A stretch of DNA of 64,000 nucleotides from Yoonia sp. I 8.24 (GTDB taxonomy: Bacteria > Pseudomonadota > Alphaproteobacteria > Rhodobacterales > Rhodobacteraceae): NCBI RefSeq assembly GCF_022096995.1, contig NZ_JACXGQ010000009.1, positions 1-64,000 of the forward strand, in the 5' to 3' direction. How positions within the stretch are numbered: the first letter of the stretch is position 1; each line of letters begins with the position of its first letter. Made by a program: the position numbers and the translations under genes. Below the pieces are notes generated by a model that saw nothing but the letters and a program-made list of their open reading frames with translations, searched no databases and was not told the origin of the DNA. Shown piece by piece: positions 28,211 to 39,395 of the stretch.

Positions 28211-29176
28211 TCAACCTGCGTTGCGCGCGTGTTCGTCTTTTCGCTGCGCGTTCAACCACTGATAGGTGTTGCTGATCCCATTACGCAAGTTGATTTTCGC
28301 GCGCCAGCCAAGGTTGGCCATTGTTTGCACGTCCAGTAATTTGCGTGGTGTGCCGTCGGGTTTTCTGCGGTCAAAGGTGATGGTGCCAGAGAACCCGGTA
28401 ATATCCGCGATCATTGCCGCGAGTTCTGCAATTGTGATGTCGGTGCCTGTGCCGACATTGATGTGGCTTTGCATTGGGGATGTCGCGGCAGTGTATCGCG
28501 CTTTATCCAGTCCTAGAATGAACAGTGCAGCCTTTGCTAGGTCATCGACGTGTAAGAATTCGCGCCGGGGCGTGCCGCTTCCCCAAACGGTTACGGTGTC
28601 ATCGCCCGCCTGCGTGGCCGCATGAAACCGATTGATCAGCGCAGGCAGCACATGGGCATTTTCGGGATGAAAATTGTCGCCCGGACCGTAAAGATTGGTC
28701 GGCATGATTGATCGGTAATCGGTGCCATATAGTCGATTATAGCTTTCGCAAAGTTTGATTCCGGCGATTTTTGCGATCGCATAGGGCTCGTTGGTTGGTT
28801 CGAGCAGACCAGTCAACAGCGAAGACTCTCGCAAGGGCTGCGCGGCGTCACGCGGGTAAATGCATGACGACCCAAGAAACAACAGCCGATCAATCCCGGC
28901 GTCATGCGATTGATGAATGACATTCGCTGCGATCATCAGATTGTCGTAGATGAATGGGGCAGGGTAGGTGGCATTGGCCATGATCCCGCCAACACGCGCC
29001 GCGGCAAGGATAACCGCGTCGGGGCGCTCTTGGCGCAAAAAACCACGGACGGCGCTTTGGTTGGTTAGATCGACTTGCGCGCGCGGTGCCGTCAGGATTT
29101 CGTGATCAGTCTGCGCCAGTTGCCGCAGAATTGCGCTGCCAACCATACCGTTGTGCCCGGCCACATATATACGCAT
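28211..29176 (-). CDS. fcl: GDP-L-fucose synthase
   Basis: 321 residues, the usual length. NADP-binding GHNGMVGSA is at 7-15; GSSCIYP and the catalytic Tyr-x3-Lys in PYAIAKIAG follow, with [22 protein letters not shown] further on. It converts the GDP-4-keto-6-deoxymannose made by Gmd into GDP-L-fucose by epimerisation and reduction. The ATG at 29176 lies two bases after the gmd stop; the longer frame to 29305 runs inside gmd and was rejected. The gene order gmd-fcl-manC supplies the entire GDP-fucose branch. Confidence 0.95.
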   Translation of the reverse strand: MRIYVAGHNGMVGSAILRQLAQTDHEILTAPRAQVDLTNQSAVRGFLRQERPDAVILAAARVGGIMANATYPAPFIYDNLMIAANVIHQSHDAGIDRLLFLGSSCIYPRDAAQPLRESSLLTGLLEPTNEPYAIAKIAGIKLCESYNRLYGTDYRSIMPTNLYGPGDNFHPENAHVLPALINRFHAATQAGDDTVTVWGSGTPRREFLHVDDLAKAALFILGLDKARYTAATSPMQSHINVGTGTDITIAELAAMIADITGFSGTITFDRRKPDGTPRKLLDVQTMANLGWRAKINLRNGISNTYQWLNAQRKDEHARNAG

Positions 29177-29178
29177 GT

Positions 29179-30297
29179 TTAGGCCTCGATTGTCATCGGC
29201 AGGCTTAACCCATGTTCCCTCAGAAGCGCATAGCGCCGTGCCGTTTGCAGGTCTTCGGCGATCATCTCGGCGCACATCTGTTGTGCAGTGATCTGCGGTG
29301 ACCAACCAAGCTGTGCTCGGGCCTTTGTCGGGTCGCCCAGCAACGTATCGACCTCGGCGGGTCGGAAATAACGTGGATCGATCCGCATGATCACGTCGCC
29401 GGGTTTGACCGAAGCGGCGCGGTCACTGGTGACGGCTTTCACCACGGCCATTTCATGAATGCCTTTTCCCTTAAAGGTCAATTGCAACCCGAGTTCAGCC
29501 GCCGACCAGCGTATAAAGTCGCGCACAGAATGCTGAACACCTGTGGCGATCACATAGTCTTCGGGCGTCTCTTGTTGCAGCATCATCCACTGCGCGCGCA
29601 CATAGTCGCGCGCGTGGCCCCAATCACGTAGCGCATCGATATTACCCATATAAATACAATCTTGCAGACCCATTGCGACATTGGCCAGCCCGCGCGTTAT
29701 CTTGCGGGTGACAAAAGTTTCGCCGCGTCGCGGGCTTTCGTGGTTAAACAAAATGCCGTTGCAGGCGTACATGCCATAAGCTTCGCGGTAGTTCACACAG
29801 GTCCAATAGGCGAATAGCTTGGCCACGCCATATGGGCTGCGCGGATGAAACGGGGTTTGTTCAGTCTGCGGGCTGTGCGCGACTTGACCGTAAAGTTCAG
29901 AGGTCGAAGCCTGATAAAACCGGGTTTTCTTTTCCAGTCCCAAAAAGCGAATGGCCTCTAGCAGGCGCAACGTGCCCATCGCATCCACATCAGCGGTGTA
30001 TTCGGGGGCTTCAAAGCTGACGGCGACATGGGATTGCGCACCGAGGTTATAAACTTCGTCGGGCTGAACCTGTGCGACGATGCGGGTCAGGTTCGAGCTG
30101 TCGGTCAGATCGCCATAGTGCAGGATGAATCGTGCGTCGTCGGTTTGCGGATCTTGGTAAATGTGATCAATGCGATTGGTGTTAAATTGCGATGCACGGC
30201 GTTTAATGCCGTGGACCTCATAGCCTTTTTCAAGCAGAAATTCGGCAAGGTAAGACCCGTCTTGGCCTGTGACCCCAGTGATCAAAGCGCGCTTCAC
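29179..30297 (-). CDS. gmd: GDP-mannose 4,6-dehydratase
   Basis: 372 residues. The start is set at the GTG at 30297: GAGGGGA lies 7 bases upstream and the protein then begins with the family-typical [20 protein letters not shown]; an ATG five codons earlier sits on top of that ribosome site. [24 protein letters not shown] and the Tyr-x3-Lys in [12 protein letters not shown] are diagnostic. It catalyses the first step from GDP-mannose toward GDP-fucose. First gene of the gmd-fcl-manC operon, divergent from the DUF2793 gene. Confidence 0.95.
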   Translation of the reverse strand: MKRALITGVTGQDGSYLAEFLLEKGYEVHGIKRRASQFNTNRIDHIYQDPQTDDARFILHYGDLTDSSNLTRIVAQVQPDEVYNLGAQSHVAVSFEAPEYTADVDAMGTLRLLEAIRFLGLEKKTRFYQASTSELYGQVAHSPQTEQTPFHPRSPYGVAKLFAYWTCVNYREAYGMYACNGILFNHESPRRGETFVTRKITRGLANVAMGLQDCIYMGNIDALRDWGHARDYVRAQWMMLQQETPEDYVIATGVQHSVRDFIRWSAAELGLQLTFKGKGIHEMAVVKAVTSDRAASVKPGDVIMRIDPRYFRPAEVDTLLGDPTKARAQLGWSPQITAQQMCAEMIAEDLQTARRYALLREHGLSLPMTIEA

Positions 30298-30457
30298 GTA
30301 AATTCCCCTCATGCCGCAATTACGATTCGTTAACTACTTTGGTGCCTGAGAGGTCTTAACGACGCGTTAACCGCCGTACGCTGCTTGCAGTGATCATTTA
30401 CACGGATGGGTCGATACTGCCGGGGATTTCACATTTCCCAAAAGGCGCGATGACCCC
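30298..30457. promoter_or_regulatory. divergent promoter region of gmd and the DUF2793 gene
   Basis: 160 bases that must hold promoters for both divergent units. TTAACGACGCGTTAA (about 30357-30371) contains the inverted repeat TTAAC-n5-GTTAA and could be an operator. AAAAGG before 30458 is the likely ribosome site of the DUF2793 gene. No definite -35/-10 pair was assigned. Confidence 0.35.
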
Positions 30458-31222
30458 ATGTCTGATTTTACCCCGAACCTGTCCATGCCGTATATCTTGC
30501 CCGCGCAGGCGCAAAAACACGTCACGCATAACGAAGCGATCGAGCTTCTTGATCTGCTCGTGCAGTTGACGCTGGAAGAGAGCGGCGCCACGGTGCCCCC
30601 CGCTAGCCCGGCGGAGGGCGAATCTTGGGGGATCGGGACGGGTGCGACGGGCGATTGGGTCGGTCAAGACGGGCAAATCGCAACGTGGCGTGGTGGGGGG
30701 TGGCTATTTGTCGCGCCTATCGATGGTTGGACAGCATGGGTGCGCGACATTGGCGAGCTGCAAGTGCTGAATAGTGGGGTTTGGGTCACGAAAGGGGCGG
30801 CGTTTGAGCCGCAGAATGTCGCGATGATCGGAGTGAACACGACGGCCGATGCGATCAACCGATTGGCTGTTTCTAGTGAGGCGACGCTATTGAACAATGC
30901 AGGCGCTGGGCACCAGCTTAAAATCAATAAGGCGGGGGGCAGCAACACCGCATCACTACTCTATCAAAGTGGATGGTCCGGGCGCGCGGAAATGGGACTT
31001 TCTGGCAGCGATGATTTTAGTATTAAAGTCAGCGCAGACGGAGCGTCATGGTTCACAGCCATCGGAATCGATGGCACGGATGGGCGCGTGCGTATTAACC
31101 AGGTCTTGCATGTGGAGCCGAGCGCGACGCCCGGAACTGCGGCGGCTGGCGACGTCTACTTTGATTCGACGACGAACAAGTTGCGATGCCACGATGGCAC
31201 CGGGTGGCAGGACCTCTTTTAA
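30458..31222 (+). CDS. DUF2793 domain protein
   Basis: 254 residues. The N-terminal block SDFTPNLSMPYILPAQAQKH and VTHNEAIELLD is the DUF2793 signature, which continues through WGIGTGATGDW and DGWTAWVRDIGEL. Family members are often linked to phage or gene-transfer-agent tail regions or to exopolysaccharide genes; none has a proven role. The C-terminal part (about 130-254) is beta-rich and Gly/Ser-rich, ending in SATPGTAAAGDVYFDSTTNK, resembling tail-fibre ends. No signal peptide. It stands alone with a terminator after it. Confidence 0.85.
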   Translation: MSDFTPNLSMPYILPAQAQKHVTHNEAIELLDLLVQLTLEESGATVPPASPAEGESWGIGTGATGDWVGQDGQIATWRGGGWLFVAPIDGWTAWVRDIGELQVLNSGVWVTKGAAFEPQNVAMIGVNTTADAINRLAVSSEATLLNNAGAGHQLKINKAGGSNTASLLYQSGWSGRAEMGLSGSDDFSIKVSADGASWFTAIGIDGTDGRVRINQVLHVEPSATPGTAAAGDVYFDSTTNKLRCHDGTGWQDLF

Positions 31223-31257
31223 AAGAATTCGGTACGACAACAGATTCGTTAATCAGG

Positions 31258-31288
31258 GGCGCGGTCTTAATTGACCGCGCCTTTTTTG
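31258..31288 (+). terminator. rho-independent terminator after the DUF2793 gene
   Basis: A 9-bp perfect stem (31258-31266 with 31273-31281), 6-base loop and a run of six T form a classical terminator 36 bases after the stop. It separates the DUF2793 gene from the ATP synthase operon. Confidence 0.9.
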
Positions 31289-31513
31289 CTTTTTGACCCG
31301 ACGTTCGTGGTTTGGCCTCAAAAATGATACCCCAAATCCCTATCCAGCCAGATATGGTGTGGATTAACTGCGCAGGGAACTTGCGACAGCATAGTTGCTC
31401 TGCTACATCGCACAGGATTTTGACGCTTTCGTGATCCACGGGGGCCAAACAAGTTGCTTGGTTGTCGCCCTGAATGGGGTGGTGATTGGGCCTAAGACAT
31501 CGGAAGGGTGGAC
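31289..31513 (+). promoter_or_regulatory. leader region of the ATP synthase operon
   Basis: 225 bases between the terminator and atpH; the atp promoter is expected here. TTGCGA at 31381-31386 and CTACAT at 31403-31408, 16 bases apart, are the best but weak sigma-70-like pair. GGAAGG at 31502-31507 is the atpH ribosome site. No long conserved fold was recognised. Confidence 0.35.
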
Positions 31514-32074
31514 GTGTCCGAAACTGTTGGTATCTCCACAAGCATTGCGTCGCGTTATGCGACAGCCGTGTTTGACCTTGCCAAAGAAGGCAAGGCCATC
31601 AAAGCGCTCGAAACTGACGTAGCGGCTTTGGAAACTGCAATCACTGAAAGCGATGACATGCGTACATTGTTGTCATCACCGCTTTATAGCCGTGAACAAC
31701 AAGGTTCCGCGATCGCCGCGATTGCAACAAAAATGAAATTGTCTGCATCAACAAGCAATGTATTGGCGCTGCTGGCAAGCAAGCGCCGTTTGTTTGTGTT
31801 GCCGCAGCTTTTGGCTGTTCTGCAAGGCATGTTGGCCGAAGAACGTGGCGAGGTGACTGCCGAAGTGACCGCAGCCAAGAAGCTGACAAAAGCGCAAGCC
31901 GATAAGCTAGCCAAAACACTTACTGCCCAAGTGGGCAAATCTGTCACCATCAAAGAAACCGTCGATGCCTCTATCATCGGCGGTCTTATTGTCAAAGTGG
32001 GCTCTAAGATGATCGATACGTCGATCGCCTCAAAGCTCAACGCACTCCAGAACACTATGAAAGAGGTCGGATAA
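31514..32074 (+). CDS. atpH: F1F0 ATP synthase subunit delta
   Basis: 186 residues from the GTG at 31514 (GGAAGG upstream); a second GTG two codons earlier is possible. The N-terminal SIASRYATAVFDLAKEG and C-terminal TVDASIIGGLIVKVGSKMID blocks are standard delta/OSCP. It forms part of the peripheral stalk linking F1 to F0. First gene of atpHAGDC; F0 genes are not in the window, as usual for alphaproteobacteria. Its TAA stop directly abuts the atpA ATG. Confidence 0.95.
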   Translation: MSETVGISTSIASRYATAVFDLAKEGKAIKALETDVAALETAITESDDMRTLLSSPLYSREQQGSAIAAIATKMKLSASTSNVLALLASKRRLFVLPQLLAVLQGMLAEERGEVTAEVTAAKKLTKAQADKLAKTLTAQVGKSVTIKETVDASIIGGLIVKVGSKMIDTSIASKLNALQNTMKEVG

Positions 32075-33610
32075 ATGGCGATCCAAGCGTCTGAAATCTC
32101 TGCGATCCTTAAGGACCAGATCAAAAACTTTGGCCAAGAAGCCGAAGTGGCCGAAGTTGGCCGGGTACTAAGCGTTGGTGATGGTATCGCCCGCGTTTAT
32201 GGCCTTGATAACGTACAAGCCGGTGAAATGGTTGAATTCCCCGGTGGTATCCGCGGGATGGCGTTGAACCTTGAAGCTGACAACGTTGGTGTTGTTATCT
32301 TCGGTTCTGACCGTGACATCAAAGAAGGCGACACTGTTAAGCGCACAAAATCCATCGTGGACGTTCCTGTTGGTGACGAACTGCTTGGTCGCGTTGTTGA
32401 TGGTCTGGGTAACCCGCTTGACGGCAAAGGCCCGATCAAAACGAAAAAACGCGCAGTTGCTGATTCCAAAGCGCCCGGCATTATCCCACGTAAATCGGTT
32501 CACGAACCAATGGCGACAGGTCTGAAATCTGTTGACTCAATGATCCCCGTTGGCCGTGGCCAGCGCGAATTGATCATTGGTGACCGCCAAACAGGTAAAA
32601 CAGCGATCGCACTTGATACGATCCTGAACCAAAAATCATACAATGATGCAGCTGCCAGCGAGTCGGACAAACTGTTCTGCGTATACGTTGCGGTTGGTCA
32701 AAAGCGTTCAACAGTTGCACAGCTGGTGAAAAAGCTCGAAGAATCCGGCGCGATTGAATATTCAATCGTTGTTGCTGCGACGGCTTCTGATCCTGCGCCA
32801 ATGCAGTTCCTTGCACCATATGCTGCGACAGCCATGGCAGAGCACTTCCGCGATGCGGGCCGCCACGCGCTGATCATCTATGATGATCTGTCCAAGCAAG
32901 CTGTGTCTTACCGTCAAATGTCACTTCTTCTGCGCCGTCCACCAGGGCGTGAAGCTTACCCAGGTGACGTTTTCTACCTTCACTCCCGTCTGCTCGAGCG
33001 TTCATGTAAACTGAACGAAGACAACGGTTCCGGGTCTTTGACGGCGCTGCCGATCATCGAAACCCAAGGTGGCGACGTGTCTGCGTTTATTCCAACCAAC
33101 GTGATTTCGATCACCGACGGTCAGATCTTCCTTGAAACTGAACTGTTCTACCAAGGGATCCGTCCTGCGGTGAACACCGGTCTGTCAGTTTCGCGTGTTG
33201 GGTCTGCCGCGCAGACGAACGCAATGAAATCTGTTGCTGGTCCTGTTAAGCTTGAGCTTGCGCAGTACCGTGAAATGGCTGCCTTTGCGCAGTTTGGTTC
33301 TGACCTTGACGCCGCGACACAGCAATTGCTGAACCGTGGTGCCCGTCTGACTGAATTGATGAAGCAACCACAGTATGCGCCACTGACAAACGCAGAAATC
33401 GTTTGCGTGATTTATGCTGGTACAAAAGGCTACTTGGATAACGTCGGCGTCAAAGACGTTGGCCGTTTCGAGGCTGGTTTGCTCAAGCACCTGCGTACAA
33501 ACGCATCTGACGTGCTTGAAATGATCACCAAAGAAGATCCAAAGATCAAAGGCGACGCTGAAGCCAAGATCAAAGCCGCTTTGGACGCTTTCGCTGCCGA
33601 TTTCGCTTAA
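32075..33610 (+). CDS. atpA: F1F0 ATP synthase subunit alpha
   Basis: 511 residues, the standard length. Walker A GDRQTGKT is at 169-176, followed by the conserved [14 protein letters not shown] block, the [12 protein letters not shown] Walker B region and the family signature [17 protein letters not shown]. Alpha subunits form the noncatalytic nucleotide sites of the F1 hexamer. It starts immediately after atpH without a gap. Codon use looks highly optimised, as expected for a strongly expressed gene. Confidence 0.98.
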   Translation: MAIQASEISAILKDQIKNFGQEAEVAEVGRVLSVGDGIARVYGLDNVQAGEMVEFPGGIRGMALNLEADNVGVVIFGSDRDIKEGDTVKRTKSIVDVPVGDELLGRVVDGLGNPLDGKGPIKTKKRAVADSKAPGIIPRKSVHEPMATGLKSVDSMIPVGRGQRELIIGDRQTGKTAIALDTILNQKSYNDAAASESDKLFCVYVAVGQKRSTVAQLVKKLEESGAIEYSIVVAATASDPAPMQFLAPYAATAMAEHFRDAGRHALIIYDDLSKQAVSYRQMSLLLRRPPGREAYPGDVFYLHSRLLERSCKLNEDNGSGSLTALPIIETQGGDVSAFIPTNVISITDGQIFLETELFYQGIRPAVNTGLSVSRVGSAAQTNAMKSVAGPVKLELAQYREMAAFAQFGSDLDAATQQLLNRGARLTELMKQPQYAPLTNAEIVCVIYAGTKGYLDNVGVKDVGRFEAGLLKHLRTNASDVLEMITKEDPKIKGDAEAKIKAALDAFAADFA

Positions 33611-33635
33611 ACCCTAAGATCAAGGAGACGAACAC

Positions 33636-34508
33636 GTGCCTAATCTTAAGGACCTGAAAAATCGGATCGCGTCGGTCAAATCGACCCGCAAGATCACGAA
33701 GGCCATGCAAATGGTCGCGGCAGCAAAATTGCGCCGCGCCCAAGAAGCAGCCGAAGCATCACGTCCCTACACAGAGCGTTTCAACGCTGTGATGGGGCAG
33801 CTTGCTGCATCGGTTGGCGGTTCAGAAACTGCACCAAAATTGCTGTCCGGTACGGGCAGCGATCAGGTGCAATTGCTGATCGTCATGACGGCTGAACGTG
33901 GTTTGTGTGGTGGCTTTAACGGCAACATCGCAAAGCTTGCGAAAACGCACGCGCAAAAATTGATCGCAGACGGCAAGACAGTGAAAATCATCACTGTCGG
34001 AAAAAAAGGCCGCGACGCGATCAAGCGCGAGTTGGGCGATTACTTTGTCGATCATGTCGACATGAGTAGCGTCAAACGGCTTGGCTATCTGAACGCACAA
34101 GACATCGCCAAAGGCGTGTTGGCCCGCTTTGATGAAAACGAATTTGATGTCGCGACGATCTTTTACGCGCGTTTCGAAAACGTTGTGACACAGCACCCAA
34201 CCGCCCAGCAAATCATCCCATCTAGCTTTGATGTGGCTGAGGACGCTGACACAACCCTGTACGACTACGAGCCTAGCGAAGAAGAAATTCTAGCTGACTT
34301 GTTGCCGCGCGGTGTTGCGACAGCCATCTTCAGCGCCCTGCTGGAAAACGCGGCCTCTGAACAGGGTGCGCGGATGTCTGCGATGGACAATGCGACACGC
34401 AACGCTGGTGACATGATCGACCAACTGACTATCGAATTTAACCGTTCGCGTCAGGCCGTCATCACCAACGAGCTGATTGAAATTATTTCGGGCGCGGAAG
34501 CGCTCTAG
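33636..34508 (+). CDS. atpG: F1F0 ATP synthase subunit gamma
   Basis: 290 residues beginning at GTG (33636) with AAGGAG about 9 bases upstream. The N-terminal [20 protein letters not shown] and [15 protein letters not shown] helices and the C-terminal [20 protein letters not shown] block are the rotor shaft that turns inside the alpha/beta hexamer. GGFNGN marks the central domain. It lies 25 bases after atpA and 18 bases before atpD. Confidence 0.98.
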   Translation: MPNLKDLKNRIASVKSTRKITKAMQMVAAAKLRRAQEAAEASRPYTERFNAVMGQLAASVGGSETAPKLLSGTGSDQVQLLIVMTAERGLCGGFNGNIAKLAKTHAQKLIADGKTVKIITVGKKGRDAIKRELGDYFVDHVDMSSVKRLGYLNAQDIAKGVLARFDENEFDVATIFYARFENVVTQHPTAQQIIPSSFDVAEDADTTLYDYEPSEEEILADLLPRGVATAIFSALLENAASEQGARMSAMDNATRNAGDMIDQLTIEFNRSRQAVITNELIEIISGAEAL

Positions 34509-35951
<1,443 letters not shown>

Positions 35952-35971
35952 TGAACCTGTAAGGAGCCAAC

Positions 35972-36409
35972 ATGGCAAACCTACAATTCGATCTCGTTTC
36001 ACCTGAACGCCGTTTGGCTTCAGTCGAAACAACCGAGGTAATGATCCCCGGTGCTGACGGCGACATGACTGTGATGGCGGGCCACGCGCCAACCATCACA
36101 ACATTGCGCCCCGGCATTATGCGTGTGACGCATGATGGGACGACCGAGGAATATGTTGTTCTTGGCGGCTTCGCTGAAATCAGCGCAACGGGCGTTTCGG
36201 TCTTGGCAGAACAAGCTTTGCACCGCGATGAGATGACGCAAGAGGTTTACGAAAAGCTTATTGCTGATGCCAAAGAGCTGTACAAGAAGCATGAAGAAGA
36301 AGTTGAAAATGAACCGGGCCCCGTCGATGAAGCCGCGAAGCTGATCGCGGATATGGTTGCAATGGGCACCCATATCGGGTTGGATTCAGAGCACTCTAAC
36401 TTCGGTTAA
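35972..36409 (+). CDS. atpC: F1F0 ATP synthase subunit epsilon
   Basis: 145 residues. The N-terminal beta sandwich (LQFDLVSPERRLASVETTEV, PGADGDMTVMAGHAPTITTL, GIMRV) is conserved. The C-terminal helical part after residue 90 is acidic (KKHEEEVENEPGPVDEAAK), typical of alphaproteobacterial epsilon. It is the regulatory subunit at the base of the rotor. AAGGAG precedes the ATG. A terminator follows within 20 bases. Confidence 0.96.
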   Translation: MANLQFDLVSPERRLASVETTEVMIPGADGDMTVMAGHAPTITTLRPGIMRVTHDGTTEEYVVLGGFAEISATGVSVLAEQALHRDEMTQEVYEKLIADAKELYKKHEEEVENEPGPVDEAAKLIADMVAMGTHIGLDSEHSNFG

Positions 36410-36427
36410 AAATGCGCTAATAATTAC

Positions 36428-36453
36428 AAGGGCCTCGCATCGCGGGGCCCTTT
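36428..36453 (+). terminator. terminator of the ATP synthase operon
   Basis: An 11-bp stem (36428-36438 with 36442-36452, one G-T pair) with a 3-base loop is followed by a short T stretch (TTTGC). It ends the atpHAGDC transcript; read-through into the lectin gene is possible because the T run is short. Confidence 0.8.
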
Positions 36454-36526
36454 GCTATTGTAGGGTCGCGTTTGTTGGTGAAACGTGACATACAACCTTA
36501 AGGATTTTAGAGGGTCGCGAGAGGCG

Positions 36527-36877
36527 ATGCATAGATTAAACAGTAGCACAGTTGGGATAGATCACGGAGATGTGGTCTTGTTTTCAGACTTCGAAGATGA
36601 CGGCGCAATGTGGCGTGGCAACGGACCACGCCAAAGCCGCGAATACGTGAAATTTGAAACCCAGTATCTGACACCGCCGCATGTGCAGGTGTCCATGTCG
36701 ATGTGGGATATTTCAAATTCGACGAATACGCGGGCCGATGTTCAAGCCGAAAACATCACTGAAACTGGATTTGAAATTGTGTTTCGCACTTGGGCGGACA
36801 CACAAGTCGCGCGCGTCCGGATTGCATGGACGTCATTCGGGGAGCTTCCGAATGACGATGGCTGGGATCTGTATTAG
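36527..36877 (+). CDS. H-type lectin domain protein
   Basis: 116 residues from the ATG at 36527; a GTG at 36485 would add 14 residues but lacks a ribosome site. The domain runs over almost the full length: VLFSDFEDDGAMW, KFETQYLTPPHVQVSMSMWD, DVQAENITETGFEIVFRTWA and VRIAWTSFGEL match H-type (discoidin/snail agglutinin) lectins, which bind N-acetylgalactosamine-like sugars as hexamers. No signal peptide, so a cytoplasmic or leaderless location is implied. It follows atpC by 117 bases past the terminator; I recall similar placement in other Rhodobacterales. Sugar specificity is unknown. Confidence 0.82.
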   Translation: MHRLNSSTVGIDHGDVVLFSDFEDDGAMWRGNGPRQSREYVKFETQYLTPPHVQVSMSMWDISNSTNTRADVQAENITETGFEIVFRTWADTQVARVRIAWTSFGELPNDDGWDLY

Positions 36878-37010
36878 CAACAATCGGTGTTGCAATGTTA
36901 TCGCAAGGGTACATGAATGGCCGGGTAGAATCCGTTTTTCATGACTTTTTTGGTTTTTTTGGCGCAGAGTTTTTCCATTAATCGACGACTATTAATCTAT
37001 GGAGAATAAG

Positions 37011-37607
37011 ATGATCAAAACAATTGTAACAACGACAGTATTGCTTTGCGCGACAACCGCTCAGGCCGATGGGCTATATTACGGCGGCGGGGTTTCTTTG
37101 GTGCAAGGCGACTCACTTGAAGATGTAGCTAGTAGCACTTCGTCTACTGACACGTACGGTGCAATCACTGGGACCGTGGGATACCGCTGGGATCAGGCTG
37201 ATATGTTCTATGGTGCTGAATTTGGCGCGGATATTGCTGTCGGCAGTGATTTCGAGAACGGTGGGAACACCTGTTCAGATGGTGCTAGCGGACCTTACTA
37301 TTGTGAACACTACGCAACGACCCGTTTACGCGGTATTGTCGGGATGCCGGTTGGTAATTTCGAGGGTTTTGCATCCTTTGGTTTTGCCGCAGCCAGCGGT
37401 AGCGCCGCAACATTTATCACCACGCGCGATGACGCCGTAAATTCTGGATATACGGTTGGGCTGGGTCTGCAGCAGGGCTTTAACGGCAACATGCTGCGGT
37501 ATGAACTGATCTATGACAACCTTGAAACAAATACGACGAGCCAAGGTGGAGGCTATGAGCCGACGTTCGAAGCGGTCTCGTTGAACGTGTCTTACCTGTT
37601 TAACTAA
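37011..37607 (+). CDS. small outer-membrane beta-barrel protein
   Basis: 198 residues with a signal peptide (MIKTIVTTTVLLCATTAQA, cleaved before DGLYYGGG). The mature part alternates hydrophobic and polar residues in strands typical of an 8-stranded OmpA/OmpW-like barrel (YGAITGTVGYRWDQADMFYG, TRLRGIVGMPVGNFEGFASF) and ends with an aromatic-rich strand VSLNVSYLFN. Two cysteines (NTCSDG and YYCEHY) could pair in an external loop. GGAG lies before the ATG at 37011. The upstream region has several T runs (36940-36965). Function unknown. Confidence 0.85.
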   Translation: MIKTIVTTTVLLCATTAQADGLYYGGGVSLVQGDSLEDVASSTSSTDTYGAITGTVGYRWDQADMFYGAEFGADIAVGSDFENGGNTCSDGASGPYYCEHYATTRLRGIVGMPVGNFEGFASFGFAAASGSAATFITTRDDAVNSGYTVGLGLQQGFNGNMLRYELIYDNLETNTTSQGGGYEPTFEAVSLNVSYLFN

Positions 37608-37612
37608 CGTTG

Positions 37613-37651
37613 TTGATGGCACCCTTGTTGAACGGCTGAGGGTGCCATCAA
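37613..37651. terminator. long inverted repeat between convergent genes
   Basis: A perfect 13-bp stem (37613-37625 with 37639-37651) with a 13-base loop lies between the beta-barrel gene and prs, which converge. There is no T run, but stem strength and location suggest a terminator for both directions. Confidence 0.7.
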
Positions 37652-37665
37652 ACGCATATCGGCGG

Positions 37666-38685
37666 CTAGTCCGCCGCGTATAGGCCTTCGTAAATTGGGC
37701 CGAGCGTTTTGTGGTCGAACAGGGATGACACGGATGTGCCGTTCCAAGTGTTCAAGATGGCCTGCGCAAACATCGGTGCTGTTGGTACGACCCGGATATT
37801 CGGGGCGGCCAAAACGGGTTTTGTTGCGGCGATCGTGTCTGTAATCACTAGGCTTTTCATCGCTGAATTTGTGATCCGGTCAACTGCAGGGCCTGAAAGA
37901 ACACCGTGGGTGATATAGGAATGCACTTCGCGGGCGCCGTTATCCATCAAGACTTCGGCGGCTTTGCACAGGGTGCCAGCGGTATCAACGATATCATCAA
38001 CAATAATACACACGCGGTCTTTGACGTCGCCGATAACGGTCATTTCAGCCACTTCTCCGGGCTTGCCACGACGTTTATCAACGATAGACAGGGGCGCACC
38101 AAGGCGTTGGGCAAGGTCGCGCGCGCGCGCCACGCCGCCAACATCGGGTGATACCACCATGACGTCTTCCATCCGGTCACGAAAATTATGCATCGCGTCC
38201 AATGCGTAGATCGGGGATGCATAAAGGTTATCCACCGGGATATCGAAAAAACCCTGAATTTGCGTGGCGTGCAAATCCAGGGTCAAGATACGTTCAACGC
38301 CAGCTTCGACCAGCATGTTCGCAACCAGTTTCGCCGTGATCGGCGTGCGCGCCTTTGACCGGCGGTCTTGGCGGGCGTAGCCAAAGTAGGGGATCACAGC
38401 GGTGATGCGATCAGCAGAGGACCGGCGCAGAGCATCGGCGATAATCAGCAATTCCATCAGGTTATCGTTGGCCGGGTTTGACGTCGGCTGAATGATAAAC
38501 ATGTCTTCGCCGCGGACGTTCTCAAACACTTCGACGAAGATCTCGCCATCGTTAAAGCGTTCGACACGGGCGTCGACCAGCCCGACATCCATACCGCGAT
38601 GCATCGCCATACGGCGTGAAATCGCAGCGGCGAGAGGCTGATTTGAATTTCCAGAAATGAGCTTGGGTGCAGTCATAGTCGGCAT
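37666..38685 (-). CDS. prs: ribose-phosphate pyrophosphokinase
   Basis: 339 residues from the ATG at 38685 (AAAGGA 9 bases upstream); an ATG three codons on is possible. Standard PRPP synthetase motifs: [36 protein letters not shown] (flexible loop), [20 protein letters not shown], and the PRPP loop [13 protein letters not shown]. It makes PRPP from ribose-5-P and ATP for nucleotide, histidine and tryptophan synthesis in the cytoplasm. A single gene, divergent from the HCCA-isomerase-like gene. Confidence 0.96.
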   Translation of the reverse strand: MPTMTAPKLISGNSNQPLAAAISRRMAMHRGMDVGLVDARVERFNDGEIFVEVFENVRGEDMFIIQPTSNPANDNLMELLIIADALRRSSADRITAVIPYFGYARQDRRSKARTPITAKLVANMLVEAGVERILTLDLHATQIQGFFDIPVDNLYASPIYALDAMHNFRDRMEDVMVVSPDVGGVARARDLAQRLGAPLSIVDKRRGKPGEVAEMTVIGDVKDRVCIIVDDIVDTAGTLCKAAEVLMDNGAREVHSYITHGVLSGPAVDRITNSAMKSLVITDTIAATKPVLAAPNIRVVPTAPMFAQAILNTWNGTSVSSLFDHKTLGPIYEGLYAAD

Positions 38686-38800
38686 TGGGGGGGTCCTTTG
38701 GCAGAAGGCAGTAACAAGTACATGACAGATTCGAAGCGTTGACACCGACTAACACAGGGTTACCGTCACGCAAACAATTCGCGGACATCAGGAGACGAAA

Positions 38801-39391
38801 ATGGCCCATATTGACTACTTCTTTGCAACGATTTCACCGTTTAGCTACCTATGCGGGACGCGGCCAGGTGAAATTGCCGCGAAACATGGTGCAACCATCA
38901 CATATCGCCCCTTGGATATCATGAGCCTGTTCTCCCGCACCGGCGGCACCGCGCCCAAAGATCGCCACCCAAGCCGCATGGAATACCGCGCCCAAGAGCT
39001 GCGCCGCCAAACCGCGCAGGTTGGATTGCCCCTGAACCCAAAGCCCGCATTTTGGCCAACGAATCCCGCGCCGTCATCCTATGCGATCATTGCCGCCCAG
39101 AATGAGGGGGGAGACGTGGCGGGGTTGGTCCATGCGATCGGCGCGGCCTGTTGGGCTGAAGAAAAGGACATCTCTCAAGAAGACGTGATCCGCGACTGCC
39201 TGACCAAAGCTGGGTTTGCACCTGACCTTGCGGATAAGCATATGTTGACCAGTGCAGAAACCTATGCGGCCAACCTTGAAGATGCGGTCGCCAACGGGGC
39301 CTTTGGCGCACCATTCTTTATCACCGACACGGATGAACGGTTTTGGGGACAAGATCGGTTGGATGATCTGGACGCTTATTTGGCGGGCTAA
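38801..39391 (+). CDS. 2-hydroxychromene-2-carboxylate isomerase-like (DsbA-fold) protein
   Basis: 196 residues starting AHIDYFFATISPFSYL after the Met. The Ser in the SPFSYL motif replaces the thioredoxin Cys, as in the GSH-dependent kappa-class GST/HCCA isomerases; the KPAFWPTNPAPSSY and AFGAPFFIT (cis-Pro) blocks agree. The E. coli-type role is in aromatic degradation, but here no aromatic pathway genes adjoin it, so the substrate is open. AGGAGAC lies before the ATG. It converges with the threonine aldolase gene with 4 bases between. Confidence 0.88.
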   Translation: MAHIDYFFATISPFSYLCGTRPGEIAAKHGATITYRPLDIMSLFSRTGGTAPKDRHPSRMEYRAQELRRQTAQVGLPLNPKPAFWPTNPAPSSYAIIAAQNEGGDVAGLVHAIGAACWAEEKDISQEDVIRDCLTKAGFAPDLADKHMLTSAETYAANLEDAVANGAFGAPFFITDTDERFWGQDRLDDLDAYLAG

Positions 39392-39395
39392 AGCC

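Noticed and set aside
36877-36893. GCAACA/TGTTGC hairpin at the lectin stop codon
   Set aside because: Six base pairs and no T run; too weak to call a terminator.
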